DNA of 64,000 bases from contig NZ_JAKRFD010000004.1 in assembly GCF_022348185.1 (NCBI RefSeq), positions 62,001 through 126,000 on the forward strand. Direction: 5' to 3'. The DNA is from Epibacterium sp. Ofav1-8 (GTDB taxonomy: Bacteria > Pseudomonadota > Alphaproteobacteria > Rhodobacterales > Rhodobacteraceae). Position numbers and translations under genes: made by a program. Below are positions 27,101 to 38,134 of the stretch, piece by piece (position 1 is the first letter of the stretch; each line of letters opens with the position of its first letter). The notes below the pieces were generated by a model that worked only from the letters and a program-made list of their open reading frames with translations, made no database searches and had not been told where the DNA came from.

Positions 27101-27715
27101 ATGACTGAAAAGTTCCTCGAAAAGGTCTACGGTCTCAATACAGTTGAAGAGACTGTCGACCATTACAATCGCTGGGCAGCCAGCTATGATGCGGAAATCG
27201 CTGAAAATAATTATGCGACTCCCGGCCGGATTGCCGATGCGCTATGGTCCGTGCTGCCCGATGCCACGGCGCCGTTGCTGGATTTTGGCTGCGGGACCGG
27301 GCTCTCCGGGATTGCCCTGCGCCGGGTTGGATATGAGGTTGTAGACGGTTTTGATCCCTCGCAGGAAATGCTGAACGTCGCTCGCAGCAAGGGTGCCCAC
27401 AGGAACCTGACGCAGATCGATCCCGACAGCAGCACCCCGTTCAAATCAGGTGTCTACAAAGCGGTTGTCGCCTGTGGCGTGCTTGGTACCGGGGCGGCGC
27501 CAGCCTCCGTCTTTGGACATTTGATGCATGGATTAAACCGGGGCGATCTGCTGGCGTTTTCTCTGAACGATCATGCGCTTGCCGATCCCAGCTACATCGG
27601 TGCGATGAATGAATGGCTTGATTGCGGGGCGGCCCGGTTGCTATTCAAGGAAAGTGGCCCGCACCTACCGGGCCTCAACTTGAACGCTGACGTCTATGTG
27701 ATTGAAAAAGTGTGA
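27101..27715 (+). CDS. Class I SAM-dependent methyltransferase
   Basis: The 204-residue protein has a SAM-binding motif I LLDFGCGTGLSG and a motif II-like VDGFDPSQEMLNVARSKG. The N-terminus (VYGLNTVEETVDHYNRWAAS followed by YDAEIAEN) resembles the METTL27/WBSCR27-type family, whose substrates are unknown. It sits 36 bp after trmFO, and its TGA overlaps the GTG start of gluQRS, so it is translationally coupled to a tRNA-modifying enzyme. A tRNA or small-molecule substrate is possible. Confidence 0.82.
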   Translation: MTEKFLEKVYGLNTVEETVDHYNRWAASYDAEIAENNYATPGRIADALWSVLPDATAPLLDFGCGTGLSGIALRRVGYEVVDGFDPSQEMLNVARSKGAHRNLTQIDPDSSTPFKSGVYKAVVACGVLGTGAAPASVFGHLMHGLNRGDLLAFSLNDHALADPSYIGAMNEWLDCGAARLLFKESGPHLPGLNLNADVYVIEKV

Positions 27716-28560
27716 CCTTCACCACTCGTTTTGCTCCATCTCCGACGGGGCCACTGCATCTCGGACATGCCTATTCCGCGCTGCTCGCGTCAGATATGGC
27801 CAAACAGCAGAACGGTCAGTTCCTGCTGCGCATTGAGGATATCGACCAATCCCGCGCCCGGATCTCTTGGGAGGAGCAGATCTATGAGGATCTGACGTGG
27901 CTTGGCCTGACATGGCCCACACCCGTTTTGCGCCAATCAGATCGCCTGCCACGATACCGTGCAGCGTTAGAACGGCTCAATGCGCGTGGCCTGACCTATC
28001 CGTGCCGGTGCAACCGCTCTGATATTGAGCTGGCTGCGGGCGCGCCCCAAGAAGGCGTGCCGCAGTTCGGCCCAGATGGACGGATCTACCCCGGAACTTG
28101 CCGCCAGCGTCGTATGGCAGAGGCAGGCTCAACTGATGTGATCCGGCTGAATATGGCGGCCGCGCTGGATCAGCTCTCTCAATTGGCTTTTTTTGAGACA
28201 TCGCAGGATCTTGGCGGATGTATTTCACTCGAACGGGACCACCTGATTCAGGCGGTGGGCGACATCATTCTCGTGCGCCGCAATATGGGCAGCTCCTATC
28301 ACCTGTCCGTGGTGGTGGACGATGCAGATCAGGGGATCACCGATGTAGTGCGTGGGGCAGATCTGTTTGAGAGCACGCAGATCCATGTGGTGTTGCAAGC
28401 CCTCCTGGACCTGCCGGTACCGCGTTACCACCACCACAGATTGATCCGCGATCCGGACGGCAAGCGCCTCGCCAAGCGGGATGACGCCCGCGCGATTGCA
28501 AAATATCGTGCCGACGGCGCCAGTCCGCAAGACATCAGAGCGCTTGTCGGATTGGACTAA
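27712..28560 (+). CDS. gluQRS: Glutamyl-Q tRNA(Asp) synthetase
   Basis: The 282-residue protein is a truncated GluRS that attaches glutamate to queuosine 34 of tRNA(Asp). It has the HIGH-type motif HLGHA in APSPTGPLHLGHAY, a CRC cysteine pair with a later YPGTC cysteine that would bind zinc, and the KMSKS-like KRLAKRD. The anticodon-binding domain is absent, as expected. It starts with GTG, overlapping the methyltransferase TGA by four bases (GTGA). Confidence 0.94.
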   Translation: MTFTTRFAPSPTGPLHLGHAYSALLASDMAKQQNGQFLLRIEDIDQSRARISWEEQIYEDLTWLGLTWPTPVLRQSDRLPRYRAALERLNARGLTYPCRCNRSDIELAAGAPQEGVPQFGPDGRIYPGTCRQRRMAEAGSTDVIRLNMAAALDQLSQLAFFETSQDLGGCISLERDHLIQAVGDIILVRRNMGSSYHLSVVVDDADQGITDVVRGADLFESTQIHVVLQALLDLPVPRYHHHRLIRDPDGKRLAKRDDARAIAKYRADGASPQDIRALVGLD

Positions 28561-28573
28561 ATCCTCAGAAAAA

Positions 28574-28945
28574 TCAGGACATTGGCGTCATAATCTCAAC
28601 TTCTTCGCCATCGCGCACCGCGGTATAGAAGCAGCTGCGCCGGTTGGTGTGGCACGCGGGGCCGGTCTGCCGCACCAGCGCCAGCAGCGCATCCCGATCA
28701 CAGTCCACCCGCAGCTCCACCAGCTCCTGAACGTGGCCGGAGCTTTCGCCCTTGATCCAGAACGACTGGCGGGAGCGCGACCAATAGGTCACGCGCCCGG
28801 TCTCGAGTGTCTTGGCAACGCTTTCCGCATTCATCCAGGCCATCATCAGGATTTCGCCGCTTTCCACGTCCTGCGCGATACAGGGCACCAGCCCCGCCTC
28901 ATTGTAAGTCAACGTTTCAGGCGAAAATTTCACCGGATCTTGCAT
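28574..28945 (-). CDS. hisI: Phosphoribosyl-AMP cyclohydrolase
   Basis: The 123-residue enzyme opens the purine ring in the third step of histidine synthesis. Motifs are LMMAWMNAES, TYWSRSRQSFW.KGESSGH, VDCDRDALL and CHTNRRSCFY, with the metal-binding Asp/Cys set. The ATG at 28945 is preferred because AAAAGG precedes it; an earlier in-frame ATG at 28963 lacks a site. It is separate from other his genes, and HisE is not fused. Confidence 0.92.
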   Translation of the reverse strand: MQDPVKFSPETLTYNEAGLVPCIAQDVESGEILMMAWMNAESVAKTLETGRVTYWSRSRQSFWIKGESSGHVQELVELRVDCDRDALLALVRQTGPACHTNRRSCFYTAVRDGEEVEIMTPMS

Positions 28946-29022
28946 GTCAAAAACCTTTTGCATCTCGGGGGCGCGCCCCTATGTATGGGGAACACGGCCT
29001 TAGGGAAACCCAGGAAATCTAC

Positions 29023-29475
29023 ATGTCCGGCGAAACCGATCTGATCAAGCTTTACTCCACCAAGATCCTCGCGCTGGCGGCGGATATTCCGCATCAGGGG
29101 TCGCTGGACGCGCCGGATGCGACGGTCAAGCGGCGCTCGCCACTGTGCGGGTCAACTGTAACGGTGGATGTGGCGCTGGAGGATGGCAAGGTCGCGCGAT
29201 TTGCGCAGGACGTCAAAGCCTGCGCGCTCGGCCAGGCCTCAGCCGCCGTCGTGGGCGCAGCGATCATCGGGCGCAGCACGGGTGAGGTTGAAACAGCCCG
29301 CGATCAGCTGAAGGCGATGCTGACCGAAGGCGGCCCTGCCCCGGATGCCCCATTTGACGGTCTCGAAGTGCTGACGCCGGCCCGGGAATTCAAGAACCGG
29401 CACGCCTCGATCATGCTGGCGCTGGAGGCCACGCTGGAGGCGATGCAGACCGCACAAAAGGCCGACTGCGCCTGA
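29023..29475 (+). CDS. NifU-like iron-sulfur cluster assembly scaffold protein
   Basis: The 150-residue protein resembles NifU/IscU-type scaffolds. It has the C42 region SPLCGSTVTVDV and the KACALGQAS motif around C71, and a late Cys near the end (C149). It begins MSGETDLIKLYSTKIL with AGGAA six bases upstream. An in-frame ATG at 28981 would add 14 residues. It is divergent from hisI and has no isc/suf genes beside it. The role is inferred from the family. Confidence 0.82.
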   Translation: MSGETDLIKLYSTKILALAADIPHQGSLDAPDATVKRRSPLCGSTVTVDVALEDGKVARFAQDVKACALGQASAAVVGAAIIGRSTGEVETARDQLKAMLTEGGPAPDAPFDGLEVLTPAREFKNRHASIMLALEATLEAMQTAQKADCA

Positions 29476-29514
29476 CCTGCCGCGGTACCATTCTCTCCTA
29501 AACAGCAGTAACCA

Positions 29515-29552
29515 AGAAAAAACCGCCGCACATCCGGGCAGATGGCGGCGGT
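29515..29552 (-). terminator. Intrinsic terminator of the 40-residue peptide gene
   Basis: ACCGCCGC (29522-29529) pairs with GCGGCGGT (29545-29552). On the minus strand the stem is followed directly by TTTTTTC. No longer gene reads into it on that strand except the small peptide gene at 29720-29842. Confidence 0.8.
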
Positions 29553-29719
29553 AAGTCAAAGCACTGTCACGCGGGACCCGGGAGACACCAAACACCGGAG
29601 GCAATGCTCTGGTGCGGATCGAACAGGCAATCGATCCTTACGGGACTTGAGGCTGGTGCCCCCGGCATGACAGCACAAAGGAAACTGTGAACGGGTTACA
29701 AAAGGCGTGAAGACGTCGT

Positions 29720-29842
29720 TTAGATCAGGCCCGGCAGATGCAGTCCGACGATCAGCATGACAACCAGAGACGCCGCGCCCAGAGCATCCTGCAACAGGGT
29801 GGACTGTGAATTGCGCAGTGCGGATTTGAATTGCGTGACCAT
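29720..29842 (-). CDS. 40-residue single-span membrane peptide, candidate SOS-regulated gene
   Basis: The peptide starts MVTQFKSALRNSQSTLLQDA and continues into one hydrophobic helix (about residues 20-38, LGAASLVVMLIVGLHLPG), ending LI. A perfect AGGAGG site lies 7 bases before the ATG, and an intrinsic terminator lies 168 bases after the stop. Upstream, on the same strand, are four tandem GTTC half-sites, one pair at the exact alphaproteobacterial LexA spacing (29923-29937). I know no named family for it. A short, SOS-controlled bitopic membrane peptide recalls Caulobacter SidA, a cell-division inhibitor, but sequence identity to SidA is not claimed. Confidence 0.7.
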   Translation of the reverse strand: MVTQFKSALRNSQSTLLQDALGAASLVVMLIVGLHLPGLI

Positions 29843-29922
29843 CTGAAAACCTCCTCGATCTCTGTCCTGCGTTCGCGACGCCTTGTTGTCCTTTTGTTCT
29901 CATTTCACGCGAGTCGTGTAAA

Positions 29923-29957
29923 GAACTTTTTGAGAACATTTGCGAACAAACTGGAAC
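29923..29957 (-). promoter_or_regulatory. Candidate LexA (SOS) operator: four phased GAAC/GTTC half-sites
   Basis: GAAC occurs at 29923, 29934, 29944 and 29954. The first pair is GAAC-N7-GAAC, a perfect match to the GTTC-N7-GTTC LexA box known in Rhodobacter and other alphaproteobacteria. The following gaps are 6 bases, so all four lie on roughly one face of the helix. The array sits 81-115 bp upstream of the 40-residue peptide start. Confidence 0.65.
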
Positions 29958-29988
29958 AAAGATGAGAGCGCGTTTCCGGAGGAACGGA

Positions 29989-32079
29989 TTATCCCACTGA
30001 AATCAGGCGGATAGCCTCATCCTGACGCAACAGCCACAACAGCGTGCGCGCCGCGCGCCCCCGGTCACTGGTCAGATCCGGGTCAGAGGTCATCAGGGCA
30101 CGTGCGTCGCTCTGGGCGATCGCCATCAGATCCGCCTGCCGTTCCAGATCCGCGATCCGGAAACGCGGCAGGCCGGATTGGGCGGTGCCGATGACATCCC
30201 CCGCACCACGCATTTGCAGGTCGGTTTCGGCAATGACAAAACCATCCTCGCTTTCGCGCAGCACCTCAAGCCGCCTGCGCCCGCCCTCGGTGAGCGGAGG
30301 CTGATACATCAACAGACAGGTGGATTGGGCCGTTCCACGCCCGACACGTCCGCGCAGCTGGTGCAATTGCGCAAGGCCAAAGATCTCGGCGCGCTCGATC
30401 ACCATGATGGAGGCATTGGGCACATTCACCCCCACCTCGATCACCGTCGTTGCGACCAGAACCCGAGTGCGCCCTTCCTGGAAGGCGGTCATGGCGGCGT
30501 CTTTTTCTGCTGGGGGCATCTGACCATGCACCAACCCCACCACATCATCGCCCAGCACCGCCCGCAGGTGTTTGAACCGCTCATCGGCAGCGGTCAGATC
30601 CATAACCTCGGATTCTTCGACCAGTGGGCAGACCCAATAACACTGTCGCCCCTCGGCAATGGCGCGGCGCAGATGGTCCACCACCTCGGACATGCGTTCG
30701 GTGCTGAGGATCGCGGTTTTGATCGGTTTGCGACCCGGTGGTTTCTCGTCGAGGATCGAGACTTCCATATCGCCGTATTGGGTCAACGCCAGCGAGCGCG
30801 GGATCGGCGTCGCGGTCATCACCAGCACATCGGCACGCTTGCCCTTTTCGGCCAGCTCCATCCGTTGCCGCACGCCAAAGCGGTGCTGTTCGTCGACAAT
30901 GACCAGCCGCAAATCGTCAAAGACAACATCCTGCTGAAACACCGCATGGGTGCCGACAAGGATATGAATATCGCCACGTTGCAGCGCCTCGGTCTTGGCA
31001 CGCCGGTCCTTGCCCTTGTCACGCCCGGTCAGGATCTCAAGCACCACACCGGCGTCATCGGCCAGGGGTTTCAGCCCCTCAAGGTGTTGACGCGCAAGGA
31101 TTTCTGTCGGCGCCATCATCACGCCCTGGCCACCAGCCTCCACGGCCACCAGCAGCGCCATAAAGGCCACCAGCGTCTTGCCCGCCCCGACATCGCCTTG
31201 CAGCAACCGGTTCATCCGCCGCCCGGAGGCCATATCGGCGGTGATCTCTTCGATCGCGCGCCCCTGTGCGCCCGTGGGCTTATACGGCAGCGCAGAGAGC
31301 ACTTTGCTTTGCAGTTTTCCCGTGGCGACAGAGCTGCGCCCCGGCTGTTCACGCTCCACCGAGCGGGCAATGGCCAGCGTCAGTTGATGGGCGAACAACT
31401 CATCATAGGCAAGCCGGGCCCGCGCCGGGGATTCGGGCTCCAGATCGCTCAGGTGCCCCGGTGCGTGGGCTGTGGCGATGGCCTCGTGCCAATCCGCCCA
31501 GCCCTGCTTGGCCTTATAGGATGCATCCATCCATTCGGTGAGCTCGGGCACCCTTTGCAAGGCGCTCTGCACCGCCTTGAACATGGTTTTCTGCGTGATG
31601 CCGTGAGTCAGGTGATACACCGGTTCGAAATCCGGAATATCGCCCGCCTCCTCCAAGGGCAGCATGTGATCCGGGTGGACCATCTGCGCCATGCCGTCGA
31701 ACAGCTCCAGCTTGCCCGAAACCACACGGCGGGACCCTTCCGGCAATTGCGCGGTCAGATAGCGGCTGCGCCCGTGGAAAAAGACCAGTTGAAACTCCGT
31801 TTCCTGATCCGTCACATCAATCCGGTAGGCCCCGCCCTTGTTGCGCGCGGGGCGATGACGTCCGACCGTGATCTCAACCGTCGCCGTCGTAGGTAACTCA
31901 AGCCCCCGAATGGTCTCGCGCCGACGCCGATCCACAACGCTATAGGGGAGCGCGAACAACAGATCCCGCGGCGCCGTGATCTGCAACTGTGCAAAGTGTT
32001 CGGCGGTTTTTGGACCGACACCTTGCAAAGTCTCCAATTCCGCAAAAAGCGGGAACAGTTGTTCCGGACGTCCGCTCAT
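29989..32079 (-). CDS. recG: ATP-dependent DNA helicase RecG
   Basis: The 696-residue helicase remodels stalled forks and Holliday junctions. The N-terminal wedge/OB part is followed by helicase motifs: Walker A GDVGAGKTL, a DEQH box (VDEQHRFGVRQ), TATPIPRSLA, and motif VI QLRGRVGRG. Length is normal for RecG. It is 8 bp downstream of ligA on the same strand, probably in one transcript. The small-peptide gene and its SOS-type sites lie just beyond its stop. Confidence 0.96.
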   Translation of the reverse strand: MSGRPEQLFPLFAELETLQGVGPKTAEHFAQLQITAPRDLLFALPYSVVDRRRRETIRGLELPTTATVEITVGRHRPARNKGGAYRIDVTDQETEFQLVFFHGRSRYLTAQLPEGSRRVVSGKLELFDGMAQMVHPDHMLPLEEAGDIPDFEPVYHLTHGITQKTMFKAVQSALQRVPELTEWMDASYKAKQGWADWHEAIATAHAPGHLSDLEPESPARARLAYDELFAHQLTLAIARSVEREQPGRSSVATGKLQSKVLSALPYKPTGAQGRAIEEITADMASGRRMNRLLQGDVGAGKTLVAFMALLVAVEAGGQGVMMAPTEILARQHLEGLKPLADDAGVVLEILTGRDKGKDRRAKTEALQRGDIHILVGTHAVFQQDVVFDDLRLVIVDEQHRFGVRQRMELAEKGKRADVLVMTATPIPRSLALTQYGDMEVSILDEKPPGRKPIKTAILSTERMSEVVDHLRRAIAEGRQCYWVCPLVEESEVMDLTAADERFKHLRAVLGDDVVGLVHGQMPPAEKDAAMTAFQEGRTRVLVATTVIEVGVNVPNASIMVIERAEIFGLAQLHQLRGRVGRGTAQSTCLLMYQPPLTEGGRRRLEVLRESEDGFVIAETDLQMRGAGDVIGTAQSGLPRFRIADLERQADLMAIAQSDARALMTSDPDLTSDRGRAARTLLWLLRQDEAIRLISVG

Positions 32080-32086
32080 GATGCGC

Positions 32087-34450
<2,364 letters not shown>

Positions 34451-34482
34451 GAAAACCTTCAGGTTTCCGGATTTTTCTGCGT

Positions 34483-35202
34483 TCAGGCGCCAACCGCCAT
34501 GCGTGGACCACCGGCCGAGAGATCTTCTTGTGGATCGCGCAGCACGTAGCCACGGCCCCAGACGGTCTCGATATAGTTCTCGCCATCCGTTGCGGTGCTG
34601 AGCTTCTTGCGCAGTTTGCAGATGAACACGTCGATGATCTTCAGTTCCGGTTCATCCATGCCGCCATAGAGGTGGTTCAGGAACATCTCTTTGGTCAGGG
34701 TCGTGCCCTTGCGCAGGGAGAGCAGCTCCAGCATCTGGTATTCCTTGCCGGTCAGATGCACGGATTTGCCCTCGACGTCGACGGTCTTGGCATCCAGGTT
34801 AACCGAAATCTTGCCGGTCTTGATGATCGACTGGGAATGCCCCTTCGAGCGGCGGATGATCGCGTGAATGCGCGCCACCAGTTCCTCGCGGTGGAACGGC
34901 TTGGTCAGATAGTCATCCGCGCCAAAGCCAAAGCCCTTGATCTTGTTCTCGGTGTCATCGGCGCCGGAGAGGATCAGGATCGGGGTCTCAATACGCGACA
35001 AACGCAGCTGACGCAGAACCTCATGACCGTTCATGTCCGGCAGACCCAGATCCAGCAGGATCAGGTCATAGTCGTAAAGCTTTGCCAGATCGATGCCCTC
35101 TTCGCCGAGGTCCGTGGTGTAAACGTTCAGGTTTGCATGAGTCAGCATCAGCTCGATGCTTTTCGCTGTCGTGGGATCATCCTCGACCAGAAGAATGCGC
35201 AT
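34483..35202 (-). CDS. ctrA: Cell-cycle response regulator CtrA
   Basis: The 239-residue OmpR-type regulator has a receiver domain with phosphoacceptor D51 ([11 protein letters not shown]), acidic E7/D8/D9 and conserved K101 (DDYLTKPF). A winged-helix domain follows (about 127-225; [15 protein letters not shown]). In Rhodobacteraceae CtrA mainly controls motility and gene-transfer agents rather than being essential. The C-terminus ends in hydrophobic AVGA, somewhat like the ClpXP-signal Ala-Ala of Caulobacter CtrA. GGAG precedes the ATG. It lies downstream of its inhibitor gene sciP, with CtrA-like half-sites between them. Confidence 0.97.
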   Translation of the reverse strand: MRILLVEDDPTTAKSIELMLTHANLNVYTTDLGEEGIDLAKLYDYDLILLDLGLPDMNGHEVLRQLRLSRIETPILILSGADDTENKIKGFGFGADDYLTKPFHREELVARIHAIIRRSKGHSQSIIKTGKISVNLDAKTVDVEGKSVHLTGKEYQMLELLSLRKGTTLTKEMFLNHLYGGMDEPELKIIDVFICKLRKKLSTATDGENYIETVWGRGYVLRDPQEDLSAGGPRMAVGA

Positions 35203-35241
35203 ATTGGGTCTCCGCCTGTACTCTGTTGTCCTCAGGTTGCG

Positions 35242-35276
35242 TTAACCTTGCTTGGAAAAGGTTAATGTCCCGTTAC
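35242..35276. promoter_or_regulatory. CtrA-like half-sites upstream of ctrA
   Basis: TTAACC (35242-35247) and GGTTAA (35260-35265) form an inverted repeat with 12 bases between arms. The second arm also begins TTAA-N7-TTAC (35262-35276), one base off the TTAA-N7-TTAA CtrA consensus. The elements lie 40-75 bp upstream of the ctrA ATG, consistent with autoregulation. Confidence 0.5.
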
Positions 35277-35327
35277 CATGTTGGTTAATTTTCCCGGATC
35301 GAACAAGTTAACGCGGCGGTTTTTACC

Positions 35328-35606
35328 TCAGGGATTACGATAATCCTTCAAACGCGTGGTTTTGAGGGCGTCTTCGCCGTGATCGGCAACCGCGGCGACC
35401 CAGCTCCGGAACTCTTCTTCACTCAGATTATACAGACGTAGTGCCTCGGTCTGGGGAATCAATCCGTACAAAACCCCGCGCACAACCGCGGCCTTGCGCG
35501 ATGCCACCCATCGTTTTGTGGTTTGCGGCGGTAAATCCGCCCGAGTCATGACTGTTCCGTCCGGCAGAGTGACCGCACGGGGGCCATCAACTTTCTTTAA
35601 AAACAT
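35328..35606 (-). CDS. sciP: CtrA inhibitor SciP (DUF1153)
   Basis: The 92-residue protein matches the SciP/DUF1153 pattern: GPRAVTLPDGT, ADLPPQTTKRWVASRKAAVV, LYNLSEEEFRSWVAAV and a LKTTRLKDYRNP tail. In Caulobacter SciP binds CtrA and blocks its recruitment of RNA polymerase. The ATG at 35606 has AAGG upstream; an in-frame start at 35666 adds 20 unlikely residues. It reads toward ctrA with a 125-bp gap; this adjacency is also known in Rhodobacter. Confidence 0.93.
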   Translation of the reverse strand: MFLKKVDGPRAVTLPDGTVMTRADLPPQTTKRWVASRKAAVVRGVLYGLIPQTEALRLYNLSEEEFRSWVAAVADHGEDALKTTRLKDYRNP

Positions 35607-35763
35607 CGCTATGCCCTTACTAGGATGCGTAATCAGCTTGGTAGAGGCAGAGTGGCGCGCAGGCATTAACGGTAAGTGAAATCGCCCCCTTGAGAATACT
35701 TAGCATTTTCCTATATTCTTCGATGCTTTCCCTCTCCTCTTTCGGACCCGCAAGGAGTACGCC

Positions 35764-36909
35764 ATGGCACTGGACAATGAGGCACCAGTGAATTCGCTAG
35801 GTTTTGCAAAATCGCCCGCCGAGACGCGCGTCGTCGTTGCCATGTCCGGCGGCGTCGATAGCTCTGTTGTGGCGGCCTATCTGGCGGAACAGGGCTATGA
35901 TGTGGTTGGTGTGACGCTGCAGCTTTATGACCACGGGGCGGCTCTGGCCAAAAAGGGCGCCTGCTGCGCCGGCATTGATATTCACGACGCCCGCCGAGTC
36001 GCGGAGGAGCGCGGCTTTCCACATTATGTTCTGGATTATGAGAACATTTTTAAGGATGCCGTGATTGACGAGTTCGCCGACAGCTATTTGGCCGGGGCGA
36101 CGCCGGTGCCCTGCATCCGCTGCAACGAGCGCGTGAAGTTCAAGGATCTGCTGGAAACCGCCAAGGATCTGGAGGCCGACTGTATGGCAACCGGTCACTA
36201 TATCCAGCGCAAGATGGGCGAACATGGCCCGGAGCTGCACTCCGCCGAGGATGCCAACCGCGATCAGAGCTATTTCCTGTTCTCCACCACGCCCGAGCAG
36301 CTCGATTTCCTGCGCTTTCCGCTGGGCCATTTGCCCTCCAAGGACGCCACCCGCGAGATGGCGGCGCAATACGGCCTGTCGGTTGCGGATAAACCGGACA
36401 GTCAGGACATCTGCTTTGTCCCCAACGGCGACTACGCCTCGGTGATCGAGAAACTGCGCCCCGGCGCGGCAGAGCCGGGACAGATCGTGCATGCCGATGG
36501 CCGCGTGTTGGGAGACCACAACGGAGTCATTCACTACACCATCGGCCAACGTCGCGGCCTTGGCATCGGTGGGCTGAGCGAGCCGCTTTATGTGGTAAAG
36601 CTCGATGTGGACCAAAAGCAGGTAATCGTCGGCCCGAAAGAAATGCTGGCCACGCGCCGGGTGCCGGTGCGCGAGATCAACTGGCTGGGGGATGAGCCTT
36701 TCACCAGCCGTGCGGAATGGCATCTGAGCGTCAAGGTGCGCTCCACCCGTCCACCGCGCGATGCGATCATCCGACCGATCTCGGACACCGAGGCGGAGGT
36801 GGAACTGTTCTCCGCCGAGGAAGGCATTTCGCCCGGTCAGGCCTGTGTGTTCTATGATCCAAACGGCAGCCGCATTTTTGGCGGCGGCTGGATCTGGAGA
36901 GGTCACTAA
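35764..36909 (+). CDS. mnmA: tRNA-specific 2-thiouridylase
   Basis: The 381-residue enzyme thiolates U34 of Glu, Gln and Lys tRNAs. The PP-loop [16 protein letters not shown] and the [14 protein letters not shown] catalytic cysteine region are seen, with [11 protein letters not shown] and [12 protein letters not shown] further on. It is divergent from sciP and ends at a bidirectional terminator shared with lpxB. Confidence 0.97.
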   Translation: MALDNEAPVNSLGFAKSPAETRVVVAMSGGVDSSVVAAYLAEQGYDVVGVTLQLYDHGAALAKKGACCAGIDIHDARRVAEERGFPHYVLDYENIFKDAVIDEFADSYLAGATPVPCIRCNERVKFKDLLETAKDLEADCMATGHYIQRKMGEHGPELHSAEDANRDQSYFLFSTTPEQLDFLRFPLGHLPSKDATREMAAQYGLSVADKPDSQDICFVPNGDYASVIEKLRPGAAEPGQIVHADGRVLGDHNGVIHYTIGQRRGLGIGGLSEPLYVVKLDVDQKQVIVGPKEMLATRRVPVREINWLGDEPFTSRAEWHLSVKVRSTRPPRDAIIRPISDTEAEVELFSAEEGISPGQACVFYDPNGSRIFGGGWIWRGH

Positions 36910-36913
36910 AACG

Positions 36914-36937
36914 AGGGAGCCTCCGGGCTCCCTTTTG
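36914..36937. terminator. Bidirectional terminator between mnmA and lpxB
   Basis: GGGAGCC (36915-36921) pairs with GGCTCCC (36926-36932) around a TCCG loop. CTTTT follows on the plus strand and TCGTTTT on the minus strand. Confidence 0.85.
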
Positions 36938-36963
36938 GTTCGCTCAGCCCCAGTAGAGTCGCC

Positions 36964-38130
36964 TCAAACCTGCGGCAATCTTTCAAGGACCGCGCGCGCG
37001 GCACGCAGGCCGGGTGCATCGCCCCCCTCGCCAACCCGATCCATCGTCAGGCGCATGGCATCCTGTTGCGCGTCAGGCGCGCTCAGCACCTGATCAAGCC
37101 GCGCCGCAATATTTTCGGCGGTGCATTCGGGACCAAGGCATTCCGGCACCACGCGGGTCTCGCTCACCAGATTGACCAATGTCACCGTGTCAATCAGTGC
37201 CATGCGCTTCATGATCTGCCACGTGAGCCAATTGAATCGATAGGCAATCACCATCGGTGTGCGGGCCGCCGCCAGTTCCAAAGACACCGTTCCCGATGCG
37301 GCCAAAGCCAGACCCGCAGTGGCAAAGGCTGCACGCTTGTGCGCGGCAAACTCAGCGCCCGTATGATCAGCAGGATCAAGCACGATGCAGCCCTCGGGCC
37401 AATCCACGAGTTTTTCACGCACCAAGGGCGCCACATGCGCGGCTGCCGGAACGACGATCCGGTGCCCCGGGTGTTTGGCGTTGAACTCACGCAGGGCTGC
37501 GCCGAAGACATCCGCAAGCCGTGCAACCTCGGAGCGGCGCGACCCCGGCAGCGCCAGCAAAACCGGCGCATCACCCAGATCGAATGCCGCACGGAACACC
37601 GCAATCTCAGCCTCTGTCGCCTGGGGTTCCGCCACCACCGGATGGCCGACAAAATCGCACTCCATCCCGGCGGCTTCCATATAGGGCGGCTCGAACGGCA
37701 GCAGCGCCAGCACATGGTCGATGACCTTCGCCATCTTTGTCGCACGCCCCGGACGCCAGGCCCAGACGGAGGGCGCAACATAGTGCACGGTGCGAATATC
37801 GCTGGCGTCCTTCACCAGCTTTGCAACGCGCAGGGAAAAATCCGGGCTGTCGATGGTGATCATCACGTCAGGCTGCATGGCCACCACCGCATCGGCGGTT
37901 TCCTGAATGCGGCGCTTGAGGTCGAAATACTTTGGCAGAACCTCGGCGATCCCCATGACGGAGAGTTCCTCCATCGGGAATTGCGAGCGGAGCCCCTCGG
38001 CCTGCATCAGGCTGCCGCCGATGCCTTCAAAGGACACCCCCGGTGACAGCTCCTTGAGGCCGCGCATCAATGCGGCACCAAGCCGGTCGCCCGAAGGCTC
38101 ACCCGCGAGGATAAACACCCGAAGGCTCAT
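36964..38130 (-). CDS. lpxB: Lipid A disaccharide synthase
   Basis: The 388-residue glycosyltransferase joins UDP-2,3-diacylglucosamine and lipid X to make the lipid A disaccharide. Features are FILAGEPSGDRLGAALM, TIDSPDFSLRVAK, a YVAPSVWAWRPGRA segment and FVGHPVVAEP. It is last in the envelope cluster, 4 bp downstream of lpxI. Confidence 0.95.
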   Translation of the reverse strand: MSLRVFILAGEPSGDRLGAALMRGLKELSPGVSFEGIGGSLMQAEGLRSQFPMEELSVMGIAEVLPKYFDLKRRIQETADAVVAMQPDVMITIDSPDFSLRVAKLVKDASDIRTVHYVAPSVWAWRPGRATKMAKVIDHVLALLPFEPPYMEAAGMECDFVGHPVVAEPQATEAEIAVFRAAFDLGDAPVLLALPGSRRSEVARLADVFGAALREFNAKHPGHRIVVPAAAHVAPLVREKLVDWPEGCIVLDPADHTGAEFAAHKRAAFATAGLALAASGTVSLELAAARTPMVIAYRFNWLTWQIMKRMALIDTVTLVNLVSETRVVPECLGPECTAENIAARLDQVLSAPDAQQDAMRLTMDRVGEGGDAPGLRAARAVLERLPQV

Positions 38131-38134
38131 GGGA

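Larger units (their letters stand above)
29476..29988. other. Stretch between the NifU-like gene and recG, holding a small-peptide gene and LexA-type sites
   Basis: These 513 bp hold a minus-strand terminator (29515-29552), a 40-codon gene (29720-29842) and four GAAC half-sites (29923-29957). Between the terminator and the small gene (29553-29719) I see no further coding signal. Confidence 0.7.
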
